Shown piece after piece: positions 1 through 5,363 of a stretch of 7,821 nt of DNA. Both the position numbers and the translations under genes were made by a program. The stretch's first letter is position 1. The number at the start of each line of letters is the position of its first letter. Under the pieces are notes generated by a model, which searched no databases, was not told the DNA's origin, and saw only the letters and a program-made list of their open reading frames with translations. Origin of the DNA: Marinosulfonomonas sp. Lineage in GTDB: Bacteria > Pseudomonadota > Alphaproteobacteria > Rhodobacterales > Rhodobacteraceae. The stretch is taken from NCBI GenBank assembly GCA_015494385.1, contig WGBJ01000530.1, positions 1 to 7,821 on the forward strand, written 5' to 3'.

Positions 1-1213
1 CTGTTGCGTCACCTGCGCTGGCTCCGGCACCAATGGCGCCTCCGCCGATACCGCCCATGCCGCCCATGGCGTCTGCAACACCAACACCGACACCGATACC
101 AACACCGACACCAGGTCCGTTGCCACCGTCAGCGTCGCCGCTGCCGCCGCCATCACCACCTTCGCCGGCACCCAGGCCCAGCCCGGCTGCGATCAGGCCC
201 AGCCCGACACCAACACCTACGCCAGTGGCTGCACCACCGTCGCCAGCATCGGTCGAACCGCCGTCGCCGCCATCACCGGATCCGCCGCCAAGTCCGCCAA
301 GACCTGCTGACAAGGCTCCGGCACCTCCGCCAGTGCCACCGCTTCCGGCATCGTTCGAGCCACCGTCAACGTCTTCGAAAGTGCCGCCGGTTGCATTGGA
401 ATTGCCGCCGTTGGCTGCTGCATAGCCGTCATTGCCATTGGCGTCAGCGTTCCCGCCACCATTGCCACCGTAACCGGAATTGCCGATACCTTCACTGGCA
501 GACGCAGAGCCACCACTGGAGTCACCGTTCTGGTTGAAGGTGCCGTCATTGCTGACGGTTGCATTGTTCAGCTCGTCATTGTCATACAGCGTGTTGACCT
601 GGGTGTTTACCGTTCCGACATTGCCGTCGCCGTTCAGGGCGTCATTCAGGACAGTGTCCAGATCGATGTCATTGCCGGGATCAAATGCCATTGGGCCTTC
701 TGACAGGACAATATTGCCGATGGTGCTGCCGACCATATTGATGTCGATATCGGCAAAATCATCGTCTGTTGGCTCGTATCCGTCCAGATTCATGCTGATG
801 TCGACATTTACATCCGTATTGGAAGTGCTGTTGACATTGGCCGATGAAACATTCGAGACATCCGCAGTTGCAGAGCTGTCCGAATTGGAATCAGAGCCTG
901 ACTGGGCTTCTGAACCCGAGTTGGAATTAGAGCCGGAATCAGCCCATGAACCGGCGGCCGCGCCGCTTTCGGAACCTGAATGGTTTTCATTGTAGTTCAG
1001 GTTTCCGTTCAGGTTGCCGTTGGCATTGCCGTTCAGGTTCAGGTTCTCGCTGCTTTGCTGCTGCCCCTGACCTTGGCTCTGACCCTGGCCTTGGCCCTGG
1101 TGTTGACCCTGGCCTTGTCCTTGACCCTGTCCTTGACCCTGGCCCTGACCTTGCAGTTGACCTTGCAGTTGACCTTGAAGTGCGAAGAGATTTCCGTGAC
1201 GACTTCCGCTCAT
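1..1213 (-). CDS. Low-complexity acidic Gln-Gly/Asn/Gly-rich protein, putative extracellular or surface protein (partial, 3' end outside window)
   Basis: I do not recognise a named family. The minus frame from ATG at 1213 is open for 404 codons to the window edge, preceded by AGGAG at 1221-1225 with a 7-base spacer. Layout: residues 1-12 lead; 13-53 Gln-Gly repeat; 56-78 Asn-rich (LNGN units); 79-124 Ser/Asp/Asn-rich; about 125-225 a more ordered core with regular hydrophobics and acidic clusters (PTDDDFADIDI near 148-158); 226-404 Gly-rich, with 56 Gly in the last 120 residues. By hand count there are 46 Asp/Glu, one Arg (residue 5), no Lys and no Cys. No N-terminal signal peptide is visible. 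Such composition is common in exported, often type I secreted, proteins, whose signal would lie in the unseen C-terminus. It could instead be a cytoplasmic assembly-forming protein. It is divergent from the LuxR-type gene at 1987, which may control it. That the frame is coding is fairly sure; the function is unknown. Confidence 0.82.
   Translation of the reverse strand, partial: MSGSRHGNLFALQGQLQGQLQGQGQGQGQGQGQGQGQHQGQGQGQSQGQGQQQSSENLNLNGNANGNLNGNLNYNENHSGSESGAAAGSWADSGSNSNSGSEAQSGSDSNSDSSATADVSNVSSANVNSTSNTDVNVDISMNLDGYEPTDDDFADIDINMVGSTIGNIVLSEGPMAFDPGNDIDLDTVLNDALNGDGNVGTVNTQVNTLYDNDELNNATVSNDGTFNQNGDSSGGSASASEGIGNSGYGGNGGGNADANGNDGYAAANGGNSNATGGTFEDVDGGSNDAGSGGTGGGAGALSAGLGGLGGGSGDGGDGGSTDAGDGGAATGVGVGVGLGLIAAGLGLGAGEGGDGGGSGDADGGNGPGVGVGIGVGVGVADAMGGMGGIGGGAIGAGASAGDAT
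74..226 (-). repeat. Gly-Val alternating segments (two blocks) in the Gly-rich tail
   Basis: Residues 330-346 (containing GVGVGVGLGL followed by IAAG) and 366-379 (GPGVGVGIGVGVGV) alternate Gly with Val, Ile or Leu. An acidic Gly-rich linker (about 347-365) separates them. The pattern resembles silk-like or glycine-zipper peptides that pack in sheets or insert in membranes. Any such role is inference. The two blocks look like diverged copies of one unit. Confidence 0.7.
1055..1177 (-). repeat. Gln-Gly dipeptide repeat tract within the low-complexity protein
   Basis: Residues 13-53 consist almost entirely of Gln alternating with Gly, interrupted only by Leu at 16 and 20, His at 38, Ser at 46, and Gln runs at the end. 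At DNA level, 12-base units such as CAAGGTCAACTG and CAGGGTCAAGGA each occur twice in tandem. The Gln and Gly codons vary (CAA/CAG; GGT/GGA/GGC/GGG). This suggests expansion by duplication followed by divergence with the peptide pattern kept. Confidence 0.9.
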
Positions 1214-1220
1214 AGCGAAA

Positions 1221-1227
1221 CTCCTTT
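1221..1227 (-). promoter_or_regulatory. Ribosome binding site of the low-complexity gene
   Basis: The minus strand reads AAAGGAG, 7 bases before the ATG at 1213. It is one of the best Shine-Dalgarno matches in the window. It decides the start and supports real translation of this repetitive frame. Confidence 0.8.
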
Positions 1228-1368
1228 AAATTTGGACCCGTCGATCGTCAGTCTATCCAAAACGACCATTGCGGGTATGATGAAAATTTTTGAGTTAAAG
1301 AATTCCGGCGCACATATTATCGGCAGCCGAAACGAATCGTGTTTATGGTCATGCACCCCCTTTCATTA

Positions 1369-1438
1369 TGCTGTTTTTGGCAACAAACTGTTTTGTTGTT
1401 GGGGCGAACGGCCCACATCAAAAACAGCAATCAACAAA
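1369..1438. repeat. Nested inverted repeats (possible RNA structure or protein binding site)
   Basis: TGCTGTTTTTG at 1369-1379 is matched by its exact reverse complement CAAAAACAGCA at 1419-1429. Inside lies a hairpin with arms CAACAAA (1381-1387) and TTTGTTG (1392-1398) and a 4-base loop. A second CAACAAA at 1432-1438 could pair with the same TTTGTTG, so alternative foldings are possible. There is no T-run typical of a terminator. Confidence 0.5.
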
Positions 1439-1837
1439 TCAAATTCTCTAAAATACATGCGCCGCGAAAAATGTGGCGACTGGATTGATATTGCCGATTC
1501 CCGATGGAAAGAAATAGCTGGTCAAAGGGTCTATTCTGCTCTTGCTGTTTGGGGCTGCCTAAAAAATGACACAAAAACAACATGGTATTGATCATTTTCA
1601 TAAAAGAAGAATAGATTTGAACGGCTCTCTACCCGACCAAATGAATAGATGGTTTTGGCCTCGGCTATCCATTGGATTAGGTGGAATCATATCCTGGATT
1701 GCGGGTTGCCCCATTGGGTGTAGTTCGGCTCGAAAACAATGCTGGAACGATCTACTGGCGTGGCTGAAATTACTAATCAAATGGTTAATACCACCCCTGG
1801 CAGTTTTTATGCTACTGTAGCCTTGATGCGAGTGGTT

Positions 1838-1880
1838 ACTGTTTTAAGTATGTACTGTTTTTTTAATTCGGCCTGTTTTT
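1838..1880 (+). repeat. Three CTGTTTT boxes upstream of the LuxR-type gene
   Basis: CTGTTTT begins at 1839, 1855 and 1873, spaced 16 and 18 bases apart. Two further copies lie at 1371 and 1388, 17 bases apart, and an inverted copy lies at 1421-1427. The third box falls inside a small hairpin, GGCCT (1870-1874) with AGGCC (1884-1888). Near-regular spacing suggests binding sites for a protein, but T-rich DNA produces such matches easily. Confidence 0.4.
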
Positions 1881-1904
1881 GTTAGGCCCCAAGCCATCGG
1901 AGTT

Positions 1905-1931
1905 CGGGTATTATTACCGAACGCGGGTATT
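1905..1931 (+). promoter_or_regulatory. Direct repeat CGGGTATT, candidate operator
   Basis: CGGGTATT occurs at 1905-1912 and 1924-1931, 19 bases apart. A third CGGGTAT lies at 1272-1278, just upstream of the divergent gene. The copies at 1271 and 1923 share the extended form GCGGGTAT followed by an A/T stretch containing AAAATTT. The published CsgD site also starts with CGGGT or CGGGG, which is a loose resemblance only. Confidence 0.4.
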
Positions 1932-1943
1932 CAAAATTTGAAT
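1929..1943. promoter_or_regulatory. Perfect palindrome ATTCAAA-A-TTTGAAT
   Basis: Two 7-base arms flank a single central A. It ends 43 bases before the LuxR-type start and overlaps the second CGGGTATT copy. The position suits an operator or a promoter-proximal site, possibly for autoregulation. Confidence 0.4.
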
Positions 1944-1976
1944 TCGCCATTCCCGGCTTGGAACTGTAAATTTATA

Positions 1977-1984
1977 AAGGTGGG
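1977..1984 (+). promoter_or_regulatory. Ribosome binding site of the LuxR-type gene
   Basis: AAGGTGGG lies just ahead of ATG at 1987. A second in-frame ATG at 2002 has no comparable site, so 1987 is preferred. Confidence 0.6.
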
Positions 1985-1986
1985 AA

Positions 1987-2793
1987 ATGGGAAATATAAA
2001 CATGAAGAACGACCCGGAGGGGGCTCCGGTCGGGACAGGTGCGCAGAACGATGTTCTGGTGTTTATCGGGTCCAAACAATGTTTTTCAGATGTTCTGTTA
2101 AGAACGATTGCGGGTGAACTGGACAATTCACAAGCTGTGCGGTTTGACGAATTGTCCGAGTTTCAAAACTATATCCAGTGGAACCAGTCTCCTATCGGGT
2201 TGGTCGTTGTTGAAGCGCAGCAATGCCATCAAGATCAGGAAATTTGCAAAAGCATTCTGGATACGATGGCCAGCAAATATCCTTCCATACGTTTGGCCGT
2301 TGCCTATTGGGAGGCCGACCTTGACCGTTTGTTGTCCCGCAGGTTCTCGGCCCAGATGCTGGACAGTGCACGGACTATCGTTCAGGGCTATGTTCCGATG
2401 AATGTCGGCATTGATATCTGGCTGTCCGTCATCCGGTTGCTGATTTGCGGCGGGGATTATTTTCCGCCCGAAGTGGTGGTCCGCCGCGAGGCGCTCTATC
2501 GGGAATGGGATGCCTCCAAGACTGAAGATGCATTTCCAGAACCTGCCCAAGTTCAGGCAGTGCAGGCGGCGCAGGTTGCAAACAGGGCGCATAAAAATCC
2601 GCTGACCAAACGGGAAACACAGGTGATCGAACATGTGGTCGGCGGGATGCAAAACAAGGAAATTGCCCGAAAGCTGAAGTTGTCGGAACATACGGTCAAG
2701 CTGCACATCCATCATATTATTTCCAAGATGAGCGCCAAGAACCGGACCGAAGCAGCGATGCGGTATATGAACCTGAAGGGCGCGGCCAGATGA
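1987..2793 (+). CDS. LuxR-family transcriptional regulator with degenerate receiver-like domain (CsgD/FixJ-like layout)
   Basis: This is a 268-residue DNA-binding regulator. Residues about 205-264 form a clear LuxR/GerE helix-turn-helix: LTKRE at 206-210, NKEIARKL at 223-230, and the recognition helix SEHTVKLHIHHI at 233-244. Residues 22-165 resemble a response-regulator receiver in strand-helix order and end with GYVPMNVG (134-141) and YFPPEVV (158-164), as in many NarL/FixJ proteins. The expected phosphoacceptor Asp after the third strand appears to be Glu76 (GLVVVEAQQ). The usual Ser/Thr and Lys are not evident near 106-108 and 138, so phosphorylation is doubtful. A Gln/Ala-rich linker (183-200) joins the halves. 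No sensor kinase is nearby. The gene overlaps the next one by ATGA. Control of itself and of the divergent low-complexity gene is inferred from the layout only. Confidence 0.92.
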   Translation: MGNINMKNDPEGAPVGTGAQNDVLVFIGSKQCFSDVLLRTIAGELDNSQAVRFDELSEFQNYIQWNQSPIGLVVVEAQQCHQDQEICKSILDTMASKYPSIRLAVAYWEADLDRLLSRRFSAQMLDSARTIVQGYVPMNVGIDIWLSVIRLLICGGDYFPPEVVVRREALYREWDASKTEDAFPEPAQVQAVQAAQVANRAHKNPLTKRETQVIEHVVGGMQNKEIARKLKLSEHTVKLHIHHIISKMSAKNRTEAAMRYMNLKGAAR

Positions 2794-3320
2794 TATCAGT
2801 GCCGCCCGATGCGACTGGAATACCGGAAGATGCGGGTGAAGCGGCCTTGCAACAGGTATTGTTACTGGTCGGGCGGCTGAATTACACATGGACCAACACC
2901 GAAAGCCTGCTGATCCATCTCATTGCCGGACTGGCGGGGGTGGACAAGGACGTGGCGGTGGTGATTTTCCTGACCCTGAACACCACCCGTGCGCGTGTGG
3001 ATATGGTGAACCGTCTGGCCAAGATGGACCGTTGCCCCGACGATCAGCGACAGGCAGTGTTAAAACTGACAACGGCCCTGATGCGCGAGGCGGCGTTGCG
3101 CAACCGCTATAACCACTGCATCTATTCCTTTGATCCCGAGGATGGCCAGATCCAGACCATCATGATGCGGATTCAGGATCGTAAACACGATATTCAGGTG
3201 GGCAAAATGCAGCCGGTCGATGATGCAGAAAGCCGGAACATCGAAAAAGCCATCGGTCGCCTGCAGGATCTGAACCGCGACTTCTGGGCGCTGGTGCGCG
3301 AATATGACTATCCGGCCTAA
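2790..3320 (+). CDS. Conserved-looking small helical protein with HEPN-like RNxxxH motif
   Basis: I do not recognise a named family. The product is 176 residues, soluble and mostly helical by pattern. A helix-rich N-terminal half (17-100) includes YTWTNTESLLIHLIAGL (32-48) and LTLNTTRARVDMVNRLAKM (61-79). The motif RNRYNH at 104-109 fits the R-x4-H signature of HEPN domains, many of which are RNases or act in toxin and defence systems. Here it is followed by CIYSFD and a charged C-terminal helix (145-172). One motif is weak proof of fold and none of activity. ATG at 2790 overlaps the LuxR-type stop, and GAAGGG at 2775-2780 serves as ribosome binding site, so the pair is translationally coupled. 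It may be a partner or modulator of the regulator. It ends 5 bases from the convergent permease gene. Confidence 0.8.
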   Translation: MISVPPDATGIPEDAGEAALQQVLLLVGRLNYTWTNTESLLIHLIAGLAGVDKDVAVVIFLTLNTTRARVDMVNRLAKMDRCPDDQRQAVLKLTTALMREAALRNRYNHCIYSFDPEDGQIQTIMMRIQDRKHDIQVGKMQPVDDAESRNIEKAIGRLQDLNRDFWALVREYDYPA

Positions 3321-3325
3321 AGGCG

Positions 3326-5107
3326 CTACAGCGGCCAGAACACCAGTATCGCCGGAATGCTGACGGCGACCACCAGAATTTCCAGCGGCAGGCCCATCCT
3401 CCAGTAATCCCCAAAGCTGTAGCCACCGGGACCAAGGATCAGCGTGTTGTTCTTGTGCCCGATCGGCGTCAGGAAGGCACAAGAGGCCGCAACGGCAACC
3501 GCCATCAGGAACGGATCCGGATTGACGTTTAGCGTTTGCGCCATCTGGATACCGATGGGGGCCGCGACAATGGTGGTGGCAGTGTTGTTCAGCACATCCG
3601 ACAGCGACATGGTGACGATCATCAGCACCGTCAGGATCGCCCAGGGCGGCATGCCGCCGGTCAGGTCGATCAGCCAACCGGCAATCAATTCGGTCCCGCC
3701 CGAGGTTTCCAGGGCCGAGCCAAGCGGGATCATCGACCCCAGCAACACCACCACAGGCCATGAAATATGGTCATAGATATCGGCCAGCGGCAGGATTTTG
3801 GTCAGCACAAAACCCACCACAACCAGCCCCAGCGCGATTGGCAAATAGACCAGCCCCAGACTGGCGGCAATCACGGCCGCGGCGAACATGCCGATGGCCA
3901 GCCAGACCTTTTTCTCGTCGGTCACAGCCAGCCCACGATCGGCCAGCGGCAGGCAGCCCAGCCATTCGGTGACATCTGCCGCCTTGTCCTGTGGCACCAG
4001 CAGCAACAGAATATCGCCCGGTCGCACCACGGTTTTGCGCACCTGTTTGGTGATGCGTTTGCCGCTGCGGGAAATCCCCATCAGGACCGTGCGCTGACGC
4101 CAGCCAAGGCCGATGGCCTGCGCGGTCTTGCCGTTGATGCGGCTGTCCTCGGGCACCACTACCTCGACGATTTGCAGACCGTCCCCGTCGGCTTTTAGCG
4201 CCTCTTGGCGTTTGCTGTCGGCAAAATCCAGCGACAGGGCGGCGCGAAATTCGTCCAGCGCATCGGGGCTGGCCTCAAGCACCAGTGCGTCCCCCGCCTG
4301 TAATTTCACGTTCTGGGCGGTGCCGTAACGCCGCTTGCCGTCCCGCACCAGCCCAAGGATGGCGACATCGTTTTTATCCGCCACTTCGGTCAGATCGCGC
4401 AGGCGTTTGCCGATGTGTTTTGAATTTTCGGGAATTGTCAGTTCTGCGATATACTGCGCCATATCCGCCATCGGATCGCCGGCCTCGGTCGAGTCGTCAC
4501 CCTGCGGGATCAGACGCCAACCGATGAAGGCCACGAACAGCAGACCGGCAATGGCGGTCACCCCGCCGACGGGGGCGAAATCGAACATGCCAAAGGGCTC
4601 GCCCAGACTGTCCTCGCGGATGGTGGCGATGATGATATTGGGGGGCGTGCCGATCAGGGTGACCATGCCGCCAAGGATGGTGGCGAATGACAGCGGCATC
4701 AGCGACAGGCCGGGTTTGCGACCGGCCTTGCGGGCGGTCTGAATATCGACCGGCATCAAAAGGGCCAGCGCCGCGACGTTGTTCATAAAGGCTGACAGCA
4801 CCCCGCCGATGGCGCCCATCAGGGCAATATGCGCGCCCAGCTTGCGTGAGCTGTCGACCAGTGTGCGGGTGATCAGAAACACAGCCCCCGAGCGCACCAG
4901 ACCGGCGGACACCACCAGCACCAGCGCCACCACCAGCGTGGCCGGATGGCCGAACCCGTCAAAGGCGTGTTTTGTGGGGATCACCCCCAGCACCACCCCG
5001 ACCAGCAGGGCGGTAAAGGCCACAAGGTCATAACGGAATTTCCCCCACAGCAGCAGGGCAAACACGGCCCCGAACAGGGAAAAAAGGATAATCTGGTCAC
5101 TGGTCAC
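3326..5107 (-). CDS. SLC13-family (DASS-type) permease with two TrkA-C-like domains
   Basis: This is a 593-residue inner-membrane transporter, probably a sodium-coupled anion carrier; the substrate (sulfate, dicarboxylate or other) cannot be told. Two homologous membrane halves (about 1-200 and 400-593) flank a soluble insert. The first half carries SAFMNN (105-110) and GTPPN (153-157). The second carries SDVLNNTAT (503-511) and TPIGHKNN (547-554). These are the paired substrate and sodium sites of the family. The insert holds two RCK_C/TrkA-C-like domains, about 216-292 (HIGKRLRDL, LQAGDALVLEA) and 311-385 (VRPGDILLLLVP). Such domains usually bind small ligands and gate transport. The length is near that of E. 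coli YfbS-like proteins of the same architecture. The start is GTG at 5107 with AGGAG at 5116-5120, 8 bases upstream. It is divergent from yebC and convergent with the LuxR operon. Confidence 0.93.
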   Translation of the reverse strand: MTSDQIILFSLFGAVFALLLWGKFRYDLVAFTALLVGVVLGVIPTKHAFDGFGHPATLVVALVLVVSAGLVRSGAVFLITRTLVDSSRKLGAHIALMGAIGGVLSAFMNNVAALALLMPVDIQTARKAGRKPGLSLMPLSFATILGGMVTLIGTPPNIIIATIREDSLGEPFGMFDFAPVGGVTAIAGLLFVAFIGWRLIPQGDDSTEAGDPMADMAQYIAELTIPENSKHIGKRLRDLTEVADKNDVAILGLVRDGKRRYGTAQNVKLQAGDALVLEASPDALDEFRAALSLDFADSKRQEALKADGDGLQIVEVVVPEDSRINGKTAQAIGLGWRQRTVLMGISRSGKRITKQVRKTVVRPGDILLLLVPQDKAADVTEWLGCLPLADRGLAVTDEKKVWLAIGMFAAAVIAASLGLVYLPIALGLVVVGFVLTKILPLADIYDHISWPVVVLLGSMIPLGSALETSGGTELIAGWLIDLTGGMPPWAILTVLMIVTMSLSDVLNNTATTIVAAPIGIQMAQTLNVNPDPFLMAVAVAASCAFLTPIGHKNNTLILGPGGYSFGDYWRMGLPLEILVVAVSIPAILVFWPL

Positions 5108-5115
5108 GGGCGCGG

Positions 5116-5120
5116 CTCCT
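5116..5120 (-). promoter_or_regulatory. Ribosome binding site deciding the GTG start of the permease
   Basis: The minus strand reads AGGAG 8 bases before GTG at 5107. The N-terminus MTSDQIILF leads directly into the first membrane segment, which agrees with this start. Confidence 0.7.
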
Positions 5121-5181
5121 GTTTGTTCGGGATCAGTTGAAACTTATACTGCTGTCTATTGCAATGTTTTGTCGTGCGGGA

Positions 5182-5204
5182 CTGTTTTCTTTTGAAGAAA
5201 ACAG
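5182..5204. repeat. Perfect inverted repeat, 10-base arms (first of a pair)
   Basis: The arms are CTGTTTTCTT (5182-5191) and AAGAAAACAG (5195-5204) around a TTG loop. It lies in the permease-yebC gap, two bases from a second inverted repeat. There is no T-run after it, so it is not an obvious terminator. Confidence 0.75.
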
Positions 5205-5206
5205 GA

Positions 5207-5227
5207 CGAAATCTTTTAAAGATTTCG
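5207..5227. repeat. Perfect inverted repeat, 10-base arms (second of a pair)
   Basis: The arms are CGAAATCTTT (5207-5216) and AAAGATTTCG (5218-5227) around a single T. It is followed by GGGATTTCGCGAA, whose TTCGCGAA (5233-5240) is itself palindromic. The pair of hairpins looks like a composed intergenic element rather than chance. Confidence 0.75.
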
Positions 5228-5297
5228 GGGATTTCGCGAATACGGTGCGCGGGGCCCAATATATGCGGTTGAAATCACCATCCGCAGCTTTGAAATG

Positions 5298-5326
5298 TTG
5301 TGCAGGCCCCTTTGGTGTTTTATAGA
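5298..5326 (+). promoter_or_regulatory. Candidate sigma-70 type promoter for yebC
   Basis: TTGTGC (5298-5303) and TATAGA (5321-5326) are separated by 17 bases, giving a start point near 5333 and a short leader of about 30 bases before ATG at 5364. The -35 match is only fair. TATACT at 5145-5150 is a second possible -10 element further upstream. Confidence 0.4.
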
Positions 5327-5363
5327 GGCTTGAAATCTGCAAAAAACTCGACGGGGTATCATC

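Larger units (their letters stand above)
1214..1986. other. AT-rich divergent intergenic region with repeated motifs, no convincing gene
   Basis: This 773-base gap separates two divergent genes and must hold both promoters. It is clearly more AT-rich than the flanking genes. It contains recurrent CTGTTTT and CGGGTAT motifs, a nested inverted repeat near 1369-1438 and a palindrome at 1929-1943. No sigma-70 promoter could be chosen with confidence on either strand. One 84-codon plus-strand frame at 1566-1820 is Trp-rich and hydrophobic near its end. It has no usable Shine-Dalgarno and uses rare codons (AGA, ATA, TTA, CTA), so it is not called as a gene. No RNA gene was recognised. Confidence 0.7.

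Noticed and set aside
33..425. Plus-strand Pro-rich frame of 130 codons
   Set aside because: It is the antisense shadow of the Gly-rich minus-strand gene: GGN codons read in reverse give Pro and Ala. It has no ribosome binding site.
980..1591. Plus-strand frame of 203 codons with Leu-Thr and Leu-Ala alternation
   Set aside because: It is antisense to the Gln-Gly repeat and then runs through the non-coding gap. The minus frame has a good ribosome binding site and continues to the window edge.
1566..1820. 84-codon plus-strand frame, Trp-rich with a hydrophobic C-terminus
   Set aside because: It has no usable ribosome binding site, rare codons unlike its neighbours and no recognisable motif. 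It could be a small membrane protein or a decayed remnant, but the evidence is too thin.
1870..1888. GGCCT/AGGCC hairpin as a terminator
   Set aside because: The stem is only 5 bases with a 9-base loop, and no T-run follows on either strand.
2128..2889. 253-codon minus-strand frame opposite the LuxR-type gene
   Set aside because: The plus strand carries an unmistakable LuxR helix-turn-helix. The reverse frame has no recognisable domain and lacks protein-like composition.
3060..3761. 233-codon minus-strand frame overlapping the HEPN-like gene and the permease end
   Set aside because: It overlaps two better supported genes and has a Gly/Arg/Asp-rich composition typical of shadow frames.
5137..5325. 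62-codon plus-strand frame from TTG in the permease-yebC gap
   Set aside because: It is formed largely by the two inverted repeats, starts at TTG without a ribosome binding site and overlaps the likely yebC promoter.
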